Shown: piece by piece, positions 1-6,706 of the stretch
Layout of the letters: every line of letters begins with the position of its first letter
How positions within the stretch are numbered: the first letter of the stretch is position 1
Assembly (NCBI GenBank): GCA_040757065.1
Contig: JBFLXR010000024.1
Location: 1-26,795, forward strand
Source: JBFLXR01 sp040757065
GTDB taxonomy: Bacteria > Pseudomonadota > Gammaproteobacteria > Burkholderiales > Gallionellaceae
DNA: 26,795 nt
Reading direction: 5' to 3'
Program-made: the position numbers and the translations under genes
Notes under the pieces: generated by a model
Told to the model about the DNA's origin: nothing
The model's database searches: none
What the model saw: the letters and a program-made list of their open reading frames with translations, nothing else

Positions 1-39
1 TCTTCTTGCAGTCGCCGCCAGAGCAGCGAAGAGGTGCGC

Positions 40-67
40 ATTATACAGATCTCTTTTTATTCGTCAA
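40..67 (-). promoter_or_regulatory. Sigma-70 type promoter reading leftward (proximal)
   Basis: On the minus strand TTGACG (67-62) is followed after 16 bases by TATAAT (45-40). It points out of the window to the left. In many proteobacteria the gene divergent from tsaD is rpsU, so that is the likely target, but the gene itself is not visible here. Confidence 0.7.
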
Positions 68-124
68 CCTGTTTTTTTACCGCTTCTCTTCTTCCCACGC
101 CGCCTAAGCAGCAAAGAGCCGCGC

Positions 125-152
125 ATTCTATAGCCCCAAAAAATTTCGTCAA
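125..152 (-). promoter_or_regulatory. Sigma-70 type promoter reading leftward (distal, second copy)
   Basis: On the minus strand TTGACG (152-147) is followed after 16 bases by TAGAAT (130-125). It has the same hexamer arrangement and spacing as the proximal promoter and sits at the equivalent place in the duplicated unit, so it is probably a paralogous promoter for the same gene to the left. Confidence 0.6.
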
Positions 153-214
153 TCCTTTTTTGTAAAAAAACCTTCATATTTTTTTCGTGCGCCCGCGGCG
201 CGGGACGAAATCGC

Positions 215-220
215 TATAAT
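215..220 (+). promoter_or_regulatory. Candidate -10 element for tsaD
   Basis: A perfect TATAAT lies about 50 bases before the tsaD start. No good -35 hexamer is seen at 16-18 bases upstream, where the sequence is GC-rich with an inverted repeat. A second A/T-rich candidate, TATAAC at 237-242, lies inside a motif shared with the ffh leader. Confidence 0.4.
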
Positions 221-239
221 AGTCATACAGCTACACTAT

Positions 240-285
240 AACGATCATGAAACTCATTTTAGAACGATCATGAAACTCATTTTAG
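240..285 (+). repeat. 23-bp exact tandem duplication across the tsaD start codon
   Basis: Bases 240-262 are repeated exactly at 263-285. Each copy begins AACGATCATG and contains a start codon and the first codons of tsaD. Because 23 is not a multiple of 3, the first copy is out of frame with the gene. Confidence 0.95.
247..273 (+). CDS. Eight-codon upstream ORF (MKLILERS) overlapping the tsaD start
   Basis: The first ATG of the duplicated segment opens an 8-residue frame, M-K-L-I-L-E-R-S, that ends with TGA at 271-273. This stop overlaps the real tsaD start at 270-272 in an ATGA arrangement. The ORF is a by-product of the 23-bp duplication. Because both starts have almost identical upstream sequence, ribosomes may begin at either; the overlap could allow re-initiation into tsaD. 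Whether it is translated is inference. Confidence 0.45.
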   Translation: MKLILERS

Positions 286-1310
286 GCATCGAATCCTCCT
301 GCGACGAAACCGGCGTCGCGCTCTATCATTCCGAGCGCGGCTTGCTTGCGCACGCCCTGCACACCCAGATTGCCATGCATAACGAATATGGCGGCGTCGT
401 ACCCGAGCTTGCCTCGCGCGATCACATCCAGCGCGTACTGCCATTAATCGACGAAACCCTGCGGCAAGCCGGCTGTACGCTGCAAGAAATCGATGCCCTT
501 GCCTTTACCCAAGGCCCGGGTCTGGCTGGTGCACTTCTGGTCGGAGCCAGTGTGGGCTGCGCATTAGGTTACGCGCTCGATATTCCAGTGATCGGCGTTC
601 ACCATCTGGAAGGCCATTTACTTTCCCCTCTGTTGTCCGACCCCGCGCCAGATTTCCCCTTTGTCGCACTTCTGGTATCCGGCGGGCATACCCAAATCAT
701 GCGTGTCGACGGAATCGGCGCTTACACCTTATTAGGCGAAACCCTGGACGATGCCGCAGGCGAGGCCTTCGATAAGAGCGCCAAGCTACTCGGCCTCGGC
801 TATCCCGGCGGCGCGATTCTTTCGGCACTGGCCGAACGCGGCGATGCAAACCGCTTCAAGCTCCCGCGTCCGATGCTGCACAGCGGCGATCTCGATTTCA
901 GCTTCAGCGGCCTGAAAACCGCCGTCCTTACACTGACGAATCAGCAAACTGAACATGGCGCGCGCCCATTGGACGATACGACGCGCGCTGACATCGCCCG
1001 CGCCACACAAGACGCCATTGTGGATGTACTCGCCGCCAAAGCGCAGCAAGCGCTGAAACAAACTGGGCTCAGGCAACTTGTGGTTGCCGGCGGAGTAGGC
1101 GCTAACAAACAACTCCGCGCCAGGCTGAATGCCGGCGCACAGAAGAAGGGGTATCGCGTGTTCTATCCCGATCTGCAGTTCTGCACCGACAACGGCGCGA
1201 TGATCGCCTTTGCCGGCGCCATGCGACTGCTGCGCAGCGAAGGCCGCAAAGATTACCGCTTCAACGTCAAAGCCCGCTGGGACTTGCAGCAGCTTGCTTC
1301 CGCCCAATAA
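270..1310 (+). CDS. tsaD: tRNA N6-adenosine threonylcarbamoyltransferase TsaD
   Basis: TsaD (Kae1/YgjD family) transfers threonylcarbamoyl from threonylcarbamoyl-AMP to A37 of ANN-decoding tRNAs, in a cytoplasmic complex with TsaB and TsaE. The 346-residue protein has the usual family length. Its N-terminus carries the ASKHA phosphate-binding start (GIESSCDETGVALY), then GGVVPELASRDH, the metal-binding HHLEGH, the SGGHTQ nucleotide loop, and a C-terminal VAGGVGAN and CTDNGAMIA. The start at 270 is the one in frame with the conserved N-terminus; an identical ATG at 247 is out of frame. It is divergent from the unseen gene to the left and convergent with plsY, from which a shared terminator separates it. 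Confidence 0.97.
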   Translation: MKLILGIESSCDETGVALYHSERGLLAHALHTQIAMHNEYGGVVPELASRDHIQRVLPLIDETLRQAGCTLQEIDALAFTQGPGLAGALLVGASVGCALGYALDIPVIGVHHLEGHLLSPLLSDPAPDFPFVALLVSGGHTQIMRVDGIGAYTLLGETLDDAAGEAFDKSAKLLGLGYPGGAILSALAERGDANRFKLPRPMLHSGDLDFSFSGLKTAVLTLTNQQTEHGARPLDDTTRADIARATQDAIVDVLAAKAQQALKQTGLRQLVVAGGVGANKQLRARLNAGAQKKGYRVFYPDLQFCTDNGAMIAFAGAMRLLRSEGRKDYRFNVKARWDLQQLASAQ

Positions 1311-1336
1311 AAAAGCCGCAGAATCTGCGGCTTTTT
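1310..1336. terminator. Bidirectional intrinsic terminator between tsaD and plsY
   Basis: AAAAAGCCGCAG (1310-1321) pairs over 12 bases with CTGCGGCTTTTT (1325-1336) around a 3-base loop. There is an A-run on one side and a T-run on the other, so it can stop transcription from both converging genes. Confidence 0.92.
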
Positions 1337-1355
1337 ATCACAAACACTGCACGAC

Positions 1356-1973
1356 TTATTGCTGCTGCGGCACCGCCTTTTGCCCGACCCGACCTTCCTT
1401 GCCGGTCATCAGATTTTGAATATTCTTTTTATGACGCCACACCAGCAGCAGCGACATCACCACGCAAGTGATCAGAAATTCGCGCGGCAACACCAGTAAA
1501 ATCGCATACACCGGCACCAACGCCGCCGCAACCAAGGCCCCCAGCGAAGAAAGACGCGTCACCGCGACCACCAGCACCCAAGTCAGCAAAGCGCCCAGCC
1601 CCAGCCAGACATTCAGCGCCAGCAACACCCCCAGCGCCGTCGCCACCCCTTTACCGCCCTGAAAGCGCAAGAAAATCGGGAACAAGTGTCCAAGGAACAC
1701 CGCCAGCCCCACCGCCGCCACGATCAGCAATGCCTCCATGCTATGCGGCGCAAGGTGCTTCGCCAAATACACCGCCAGCCAGCCCTTCGCCGCATCGCCC
1801 AGCAACGTCAGCACTGCCGCCGCCTTCTTACCGCTGCGCAGCACATTGGTCGCCCCCGGATTCTTCGAACCGTAAGTGCGCGGATCCGGCAAATCGAACA
1901 CCTTGCTCATCAGCACCGCAAAAGAAATCGAACCGAGCAGATACGCCCCGACAACAAATAATAGAGTGGTCAT
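1356..1973 (-). CDS. plsY: Glycerol-3-phosphate acyltransferase PlsY
   Basis: PlsY is an inner-membrane enzyme that acylates sn-glycerol-3-phosphate with acyl-phosphate, the first step of phospholipid synthesis. The 205-residue protein has the family length and about five hydrophobic segments. The conserved loops are visible: GSISFAVLMSKVFDLPDPRTYGS and KNPGATNVLRSGKKAA near residues 15-50, GHLFPIFLRFQGGKGVAT near 95-112, and a C-terminal WRHKKNIQNLMTGKE. It is divergent from folB, with about 64 bases between the two starts. The pairing with tsaD and folB is common in beta- and gammaproteobacteria. Confidence 0.95.
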   Translation of the reverse strand: MTTLLFVVGAYLLGSISFAVLMSKVFDLPDPRTYGSKNPGATNVLRSGKKAAAVLTLLGDAAKGWLAVYLAKHLAPHSMEALLIVAAVGLAVFLGHLFPIFLRFQGGKGVATALGVLLALNVWLGLGALLTWVLVVAVTRLSSLGALVAAALVPVYAILLVLPREFLITCVVMSLLLVWRHKKNIQNLMTGKEGRVGQKAVPQQQ

Positions 1974-2037
1974 GCGGAATCCCTTAAAATACGTCCGGGG
2001 CGGATTTTACGCCAAACACGACCTTTCGACCGAACAA

Positions 2038-2394
2038 ATGGACATCATCTTCCTGCGCGAACTGAAAATCGACATGCTGATCGGCATTTATGAACGCGAA
2101 CGCCGCATTCCGCAAACGCTGCAACTCGATCTGGAAATCGGCATGCCGAACACCCGCGCCTGTCAGAGCGACGACATTCAGGACGCGCTGGATTACGCCG
2201 AAGTCGCCCGGCACATTCAAACCGTGCTCGGTAGCCGCCACTTCAATTTACTGGAGGCGCTGGCTGAGCAAATCGCCCAGATCATCCTGCGCGACTTCAA
2301 TGCCCCATGGGTCAAAGTCAGCGTCGCCAAGCTCGCTGCCATCCGCAGCTGCAAACAAGTGGGCATTTGCATCCAGCGCGGGCAGGTGCGCTAG
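2038..2394 (+). CDS. folB: Dihydroneopterin aldolase FolB
   Basis: FolB converts 7,8-dihydroneopterin to 6-hydroxymethyl-7,8-dihydropterin and glycolaldehyde in folate synthesis. The 118-residue form starting MDIIFLRELKID matches the family length and its usual N-terminus. The open frame extends further upstream, but that part overlaps plsY and has no conserved sequence. Family features seen are IGIYERERRIPQTLQLDLEI, the DYAEVARHI segment, and FNLLEALAEQIA with the active-site region. No strong ribosome-binding site is seen before the chosen ATG. The stop is only 4 bases from the xerD stop, so the two genes converge. Confidence 0.92.
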   Translation: MDIIFLRELKIDMLIGIYERERRIPQTLQLDLEIGMPNTRACQSDDIQDALDYAEVARHIQTVLGSRHFNLLEALAEQIAQIILRDFNAPWVKVSVAKLAAIRSCKQVGICIQRGQVR

Positions 2395-2398
2395 CCCC

Positions 2399-3295
2399 TC
2401 ATCCCCTCGGATGATGCTGCGCGTGCAGCGCTTTGAGTCGTTCGCGGGCAACGTGCGTATAGATTTGCGTAGTGGAGATATCGGAATGCCCGAGCAGGAG
2501 TTGCACCACGCGCAAATCCGCACCGTGATTCAGCAGATGAGTCGCAAAAGCATGGCGCAAGGTGTGAGGAGAGAGCGGTTTGTGCACCCCGCCCTGCTGG
2601 GCATGGCGTTTGATCAGATACCAAAACATTTGCCGGGTCATCGCTTCGCCGCGCTGGGTAACAAATAGCGCATCGCTTTGTCGCCCGCCGAGCAGCACGG
2701 CGCGCGCCAATTGCAGGTAACGCTGAACCCAGTCGAGTGCCTCTTCGCCCAACGGCACCAGCCGTTCTTTACTGCCCTTGCCCATGACGCGCACCACCCC
2801 CATATCAAGACTGATTTGCTGCAGGGTAAGCCCCACCAGTTCGGAAACACGCAAGCCGGTGGCATATAGCACTTCAAACATGGCCCGGTCGCGCAGTCCG
2901 AGCGGCGATTCGGTATCCGGCGCGTCGAGCAGCGATTCGACATCCTGCTCGGTGAGGGTTTTCGGTAGCGCACGCGGCAATTTTGGCGAAGCGATTTGCA
3001 AGGTGGGGTCAGCGCTTACTTTCCCCTGACGCATGCAATAGCGGTACAGACGTTTCAAACTGGAAAGCGACCGTCCGGTACTGGTGGCCTTAGCCTTCTG
3101 CTGCGTCACCAGATAACCCAGATACGCCTGAATATCGGCATGACTGGCTTGCAGCAGTGTGCGCCCCTGTTTTTCCGTCAGCCAGCCGGAAAACTTTTCC
3201 AGATCGCGCCGGTAGCTATCCAGCGTGTTGCGCGAAAGGCCATCTTCCAGCCACAAGGCATCGGAGAATTCATCCAGCAACGCGACGTTATTCAT
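2399..3295 (-). CDS. xerD: Site-specific tyrosine recombinase XerD
   Basis: XerD acts with XerC at dif to resolve chromosome dimers at division. The 298-residue protein has the N-terminal SAM-like DNA-binding domain (about 1-105) and the tyrosine recombinase catalytic domain. The catalytic set is complete: Arg149 (ATGLRVSEL), Lys173 (GKGSKER), His244 and Arg247 (HTLRH), His270 (LLGHSD) and Tyr279 (TQIYTHV). The ATG at 3295 is chosen because it overlaps the ogt stop (ATGAATAA), suggesting translational coupling. XerD is preferred over XerC from overall sequence character; a phage integrase is unlikely given the core context. Confidence 0.9.
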   Translation of the reverse strand: MNNVALLDEFSDALWLEDGLSRNTLDSYRRDLEKFSGWLTEKQGRTLLQASHADIQAYLGYLVTQQKAKATSTGRSLSSLKRLYRYCMRQGKVSADPTLQIASPKLPRALPKTLTEQDVESLLDAPDTESPLGLRDRAMFEVLYATGLRVSELVGLTLQQISLDMGVVRVMGKGSKERLVPLGEEALDWVQRYLQLARAVLLGGRQSDALFVTQRGEAMTRQMFWYLIKRHAQQGGVHKPLSPHTLRHAFATHLLNHGADLRVVQLLLGHSDISTTQIYTHVARERLKALHAQHHPRG

Positions 3296-3758
3296 GCAAC
3301 ACCCGCTCGTGGCGCAGTAGCCAGTATTTAATATCCAGCGGTGCGCCCTGCGCATGATGCATAAAACCGCCCAAGCCAGCTTTGCCTACCACCCGGTGGC
3401 ACGGCACCACCACGGGAATCGGATTCGCCCCGCATGCCTGCCCCACCGCGCGCGGACTGGAACCAAGCGCAATAGCCAATTCGCCATAGGTACGCACTTG
3501 TCCGCACGGGATAGCACGCATCGCCTGCCAGACTTTCAATCGGTGCGGAGTATCCTGCAACGCAAGCGGCAAATCGAACACAAAATCAGGATCGGCAAAG
3601 TAGGTCTGCAACTGCGCGCACACCCTTACCGCAAACGGCGTGGACGGAGCCTGCTCAGGCTCGCCCGGCGACAAGAAGTCGATACCGAGCAAAGCCGCCC
3701 CCGTGCAACGAATGCCGAGCTTGCCGAATGGCGCAGAGAAAATCGCTTGGTATGTCAT
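3288..3758 (-). CDS. ogt: Methylated-DNA--[protein]-cysteine S-methyltransferase
   Basis: This suicide repair protein removes alkyl groups from O6-alkylguanine in DNA onto its own cysteine. The 156-residue protein has an N-terminal ribonuclease-like part and a C-terminal domain with the winged-helix segment (HRLKVWQAMRAIPCGQVRTY, then GSSPRAVGQACGANPIP) and the PCHRVV active site, with acceptor Cys120. The start at MTYQAIF (3758) gives the usual length; the frame stays open to a GTG at 3776. It is upstream of and coupled to xerD. Confidence 0.92.
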   Translation of the reverse strand: MTYQAIFSAPFGKLGIRCTGAALLGIDFLSPGEPEQAPSTPFAVRVCAQLQTYFADPDFVFDLPLALQDTPHRLKVWQAMRAIPCGQVRTYGELAIALGSSPRAVGQACGANPIPVVVPCHRVVGKAGLGGFMHHAQGAPLDIKYWLLRHERVLHE

Positions 3759-3783
3759 GCGCGAATAATAGCGCACAAAACAA

Positions 3784-3808
3784 AAACGGGAGGCATCGCC
3801 TCCCGTTT
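3784..3808 (-). terminator. Intrinsic terminator after rplS
   Basis: An 11-bp perfect stem (AAACGGGAGGC with GCCTCCCGTTT) and a 3-base loop lie 25 bases past the rplS stop. On the minus strand the stem runs into a T-run. It closes the rpsP-rimM-trmD-rplS operon; on the plus strand there is little T-run. Confidence 0.9.
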
Positions 3809-3832
3809 CGTGTGCTGCAACTGCAAGCCGGA

Positions 3833-4204
3833 TTAAGCTTCTGCCTTGCGTGCGGGCAGTTTTTCCTTAATACGTGCGGACTTGCCGGAGCGTTCGCGCA
3901 GGTAGTACAGCTTGGCGCGACGTACGTCACCGCGGCGCTTCACTTCGATGCTCTCGATGGAGGGCGAGTAGGTTTGGAAAGTACGTTCCACGCCTTCGCC
4001 GGAAGAGATCTTACGCACGATGAAGGAAGAGTTCAGGCCACGGTTACGCTTCGCGATCACCACACCTTCGTATGCCTGTACGCGCTTACGGGTACCTTCC
4101 ACCACGTTCACGCCGACGATCACGGTGTCGCCAGGTGCGAAGTCGGGAATCTTCTTGCCCAAACGCGCGATTTCTTCTTGTTCCAGTTGCTGAATCAAAT
4201 CCAT
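3833..4204 (-). CDS. rplS: 50S ribosomal protein L19
   Basis: L19 lies at the 30S-50S interface of the ribosome. The 123-residue product has the family signature: an N-terminal LIQQLEQEE helix, FAPGDTVIVGVNVVEGTRKRVQAYEGVV, then RNRGLNSSFIVRKISSGEGVERTFQTYSP and the basic YYLRERSGKSARIKEK stretch. Its ATG is 1 base past the trmD stop, and its ribosome-binding site (GAGGAAAAC) lies within the end of trmD. It is the last gene of the operon. Confidence 0.98.
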   Translation of the reverse strand: MDLIQQLEQEEIARLGKKIPDFAPGDTVIVGVNVVEGTRKRVQAYEGVVIAKRNRGLNSSFIVRKISSGEGVERTFQTYSPSIESIEVKRRGDVRRAKLYYLRERSGKSARIKEKLPARKAEA

Positions 4205-4205
4205 T

Positions 4206-4982
4206 TCAGTTTTCCTCTTGTTGTACGGAGGCTTGTTCCTTCTGGTACTCTGCCAGAAGCCGAGCTTCCTGTTTTGTTAACTGGCGTTTTGCCAGCAAAT
4301 CGGGGCGTCTTTCCCAGGTGCGTCCAAGCGCCTGTTTAAGCCGCCACTTTTCGATTTCAGCGTGATGTCCCGACATTAACACTGCCGGCACCCCCTCGCC
4401 TTCGAAAACTTCCGGACGGGTGTAGTGCGGACAATCGAGCAGACCTTGTACAAACGAATCCTGCTCGGCCGATGCGTCGTCGCCCAATACACCGGGCAGT
4501 TGCCGCACCATGCTATCCACCAGCACCATCGCCGCCAACTCACCACCGGAGAGTACGTAATCCCCGATCGAGAGCTCTTCATCCACATAGTTGCGGATCA
4601 GCCGTTCGTCTACACCTTCGTAGCGCCCGGCCAGTAAAATCAAACCTTCGTCCTGCGCGAGCAGTTCTTTCACCACGGCATCGCTCAATTGCCGGCCCTG
4701 CGGCGAAAGATAAATTACCCGGCTTGCTTTCGCACCGCCCGCGGCCTGCGCCTGCTTGGCAACCGCAATCGCCTGCGCCAGCGGCTTAGCCAGCATCACC
4801 ATCCCCGGCCCGCCGCCAAAGGGGCGATCGTCGATGGTGCGGTAATTATCCTCGGTGAAATCGCGCGGATTCCACGTTTGCAGTTCGAATCGACCTTGTT
4901 CCAGCGCGCGCCGGGTAATCCCGTGCTGCGTGATCGCCTCGAACATCGGCGGGAACAGCGTAATTACGTCGAAGCGCTTCAC
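4206..4982 (-). CDS. trmD: tRNA (guanine37-N1)-methyltransferase TrmD
   Basis: TrmD methylates G37 of tRNAs reading CNN/CGG codons using S-adenosylmethionine, preventing +1 frameshifting. It shows the SPOUT trefoil-knot motifs: DVITLFPPMF at the start, DRPFGGGPGMVMLAKPL, the knot region with LLAGRYEGVDERLI and YVLSGGELAAMVLVD, and the C-terminal LMSGHHAEIEKWR. The GTG at 4982 is chosen because it gives the standard VKRFDVITLF start and overlaps the rimM stop as GTGA; this yields 258 residues, close to the usual length. A longer frame from a TTG at 5003 has no support. Confidence 0.96.
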   Translation of the reverse strand: MKRFDVITLFPPMFEAITQHGITRRALEQGRFELQTWNPRDFTEDNYRTIDDRPFGGGPGMVMLAKPLAQAIAVAKQAQAAGGAKASRVIYLSPQGRQLSDAVVKELLAQDEGLILLAGRYEGVDERLIRNYVDEELSIGDYVLSGGELAAMVLVDSMVRQLPGVLGDDASAEQDSFVQGLLDCPHYTRPEVFEGEGVPAVLMSGHHAEIEKWRLKQALGRTWERRPDLLAKRQLTKQEARLLAEYQKEQASVQQEEN

Positions 4983-5479
4983 GCCAGATAATCCGCTTCC
5001 CAATCCACGCGGATAATCTTGCCCGCTTTATCGACCTCTTGAACCACCTGCTCGATGAAGGGAATCAGAATTTGCCCCGCTTCACCGCGCACGCACAACA
5101 CATCGTTGGCGCCGGTTTCCATCAAGGTTTCCACCGTGCCGAGCTTCTCGCCTTTGAGATTGACCACCTCAAGGCCGATCAGGTCGGTCCAGTAATACTC
5201 GTTTTCATCCTCCGGCGGCATGCTGCTGCGCGGTACCGCGATCAGCACTCCTTTCAGCCGCTCGGCGGCATTGCGGTCATCGCAACCGGCAAACTTGGCA
5301 GCCAGCACTTTGTTATGCGCTTCGCAGTACTCGATTTCCTGCTCGCGCCACGCATGCTTATCGCCGCCCAGCCACCATGTTTCGTAGTCCGCCAGACTGT
5401 CGAGGTATTCGGTATACGGCTGGATTTTCACCCACCCGCGGATACCGTGCGCCGCAACAATCTTCCCCATGACGATCAT
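4979..5479 (-). CDS. rimM: Ribosome maturation factor RimM
   Basis: RimM binds S19 and assists maturation of the 30S head. The protein has the N-terminal RimM beta-barrel (MGKIVAAHGIRGWVKIQPY) and a C-terminal PRC-barrel with YYWTDLIGLEVVNLKGEKLG and the closing PFIEQVVQEVD. The start at 5479 (M-I-V-M-G-K) matches the family; an upstream GTG at 5509 would overlap rpsP by 17 bases and add an unconserved tail. It ends in a 4-base overlap with trmD. Confidence 0.93.
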   Translation of the reverse strand: MIVMGKIVAAHGIRGWVKIQPYTEYLDSLADYETWWLGGDKHAWREQEIEYCEAHNKVLAAKFAGCDDRNAAERLKGVLIAVPRSSMPPEDENEYYWTDLIGLEVVNLKGEKLGTVETLMETGANDVLCVRGEAGQILIPFIEQVVQEVDKAGKIIRVDWEADYLA

Positions 5480-5492
5480 GGGGTCTTGCGCA

Positions 5493-5744
5493 TTAGGCAG
5501 CTGCGGCACCAGCGTTCTTGACCAGCTTAGCCACGGCGTCGCTCAGTTGCGCGCCTTTTTCTTGCCAGAATGCCAGACGCGCCAGATCCAGACGTACGCG
5601 TTCTTGATTTTCGTTCGCAACCGGGTTGTAGAAACCCACGCGTTCGATGAAACGACCATCGCGACGGTTACGCGAATCGGTCACGACCACGTTGAAAAAC
5701 GGACGGCCTTTAGAACCGCCGCGAGAAAGACGAATAGTAACCAT
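5493..5744 (-). CDS. rpsP: 30S ribosomal protein S16
   Basis: S16 is an early-binding 30S assembly protein. The 83-residue product begins MVTIRLSRGGSKGRPFFNVVV, followed by DSRNRRDGRFIERVGFYNP and the LDLARLAFWQEKGAQLSDAV segment, all standard. The ATG at 5744 gives the family length; the frame stays open to 5759. First gene of the operon with rimM, trmD and rplS, the classical proteobacterial order. Confidence 0.98.
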   Translation of the reverse strand: MVTIRLSRGGSKGRPFFNVVVTDSRNRRDGRFIERVGFYNPVANENQERVRLDLARLAFWQEKGAQLSDAVAKLVKNAGAAAA

Positions 5745-5791
5745 AGTTAAAAAACCCAATAAAAAGAATGAGCCAATGCCAAAGGGCGCGA

Positions 5792-5821
5792 ATTTTACGA
5801 CACTTTATGTGTTTAATGCAA
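5792..5821 (-). promoter_or_regulatory. Promoter of the rpsP-rimM-trmD-rplS operon
   Basis: On the minus strand TTGCAT (5821-5816), an 18-base spacer and TAAAAT (5797-5792) lie about 50 bases before rpsP, in the short gap after the upstream membrane gene. It is a plausible sigma-70 promoter, giving the operon its own start. Confidence 0.6.
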
Positions 5822-5836
5822 TCATTCGCAATAAAA

Positions 5837-6649
5837 TCAGCGATGCAGAAACACTTCGAGCACGAACTGCGTGCCCAGATAGGCCAGCACGAGAAAGCCG
5901 AAGCCGCTCAGCGTCCAGCGCACCGCGGTGCGGCCGCGCCACCCCTGAAAGCGGTGCCCCACCAGCAGAATGGCAAACACCAGCCAGGACATCAGGCTGA
6001 ACAAGACCTTATGATTAAACTCCCACGGCTTGCCGAACAGTTGCTCGGAGAACATAAAACCGGAGGCCAGCGTTAAAGTCAGCAGCACGAAACCGATGCC
6101 GATCACCCGGAACAGCAGCGACTCCATCGTCAGCAGCGGCGGCAAGTTGCGCAGCACGCGCGGCAAAGTAGCGCGGTGCAGACGCTTTTCCACCAGCGAC
6201 ATCAGCGCAGCATGCAGCGCAGCGATAGTGAACAAACTATAAGCCAGCATCGCTGCGAAAATATGGGTATCCATCGCCGCAGAGGGCTTGTGCTCTACCG
6301 CATGCGAATGAGGAAACAGTGCAGGCAACATCACCGCTACCGCCGCCAGCGGCAACACCAGCGTTTGCAGACTGGCAATCGGATAGAAAAAGCGCGCCAG
6401 CCAGTAAATCAGCATGGTCAGCCACAGAATCAATGACAGCGCGTACCCCAGCCCGAGGTTGAGCATTCCGCCGGTAAACAAATCGCTGTAGAGCAAATAG
6501 CCGTGCAAAGCCAGCGGCACAATCACGGCATGGCCGATCTGGCTGCGGCTGAGCTGGTCGGCCTGTCCGGCCAGCTGCGCGCGCCAGAAGTAGGCGGCAA
6601 GCAAACCGTAGGCCAAAAAAGCGATCAAATACAAGGGAAGGTTCGACAT
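5837..6649 (-). CDS. CcsA/YpjD-family inner-membrane protein (cytochrome c assembly-like)
   Basis: A 270-residue polytopic protein with about eight hydrophobic helices, resembling the YpjD/CcsA branch of the cytochrome c assembly family found beside ffh in many proteobacteria. It ends with a conserved-looking segment (GKPWEFNHKVLFSLMSW, then HRFQGWRGR). Family members are thought to handle haem or to be linked to c-type cytochrome biogenesis, but the YpjD branch has no firm biochemical role. Histidines in the HSHAVEHK loop and in FNHK are candidate haem ligands (inference). It is divergent from ffh and lies just upstream of the rpsP promoter. Confidence 0.85.
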   Translation of the reverse strand: MSNLPLYLIAFLAYGLLAAYFWRAQLAGQADQLSRSQIGHAVIVPLALHGYLLYSDLFTGGMLNLGLGYALSLILWLTMLIYWLARFFYPIASLQTLVLPLAAVAVMLPALFPHSHAVEHKPSAAMDTHIFAAMLAYSLFTIAALHAALMSLVEKRLHRATLPRVLRNLPPLLTMESLLFRVIGIGFVLLTLTLASGFMFSEQLFGKPWEFNHKVLFSLMSWLVFAILLVGHRFQGWRGRTAVRWTLSGFGFLVLAYLGTQFVLEVFLHR

Positions 6650-6680
6650 TTCGGGTCAGGATGTTTTAGACTTCGGAATT

Positions 6681-6697
6681 CTACACCATAACGATCA
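6681..6697 (+). promoter_or_regulatory. 17-base motif shared with the tsaD leader
   Basis: CTACACCATAACGATCA here matches 231-247 before tsaD at 16 of 17 positions. Both copies sit just upstream of the start region of a rightward core gene. TTAGAC (6665-6670), 16 bases before CATAAC (6687-6692), could serve as promoter hexamers for ffh. The meaning of the shared motif is unknown. Confidence 0.35.
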
Positions 6698-6706
6698 AGT
6701 ATCACT

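Larger units (their letters stand above)
1..170. repeat. Imperfect tandem duplication of a promoter-bearing unit (about 86 bp)
   Basis: Unit 1 begins at base 1 and unit 2 at about base 87. Both run from a TCTTCTT start through a CGCCGCC block, an AGCAGCRAAGAG block, GCGCATT and a CGTCAA block into a T-rich stretch. The copies are similar but not identical, with a 1-base offset near CGCCGCC. Each unit carries one leftward promoter (separate entries). Unit 1 may continue beyond the window edge. Confidence 0.7.

Noticed and set aside
2399..3295. XerD-like recombinase as the integrase of the guanidine island
   Set aside because: It lies 6 kb outside the repeat-bounded block, is coupled to ogt within core genes, and has the length and motifs of the housekeeping dif recombinase rather than a phage-type integrase.
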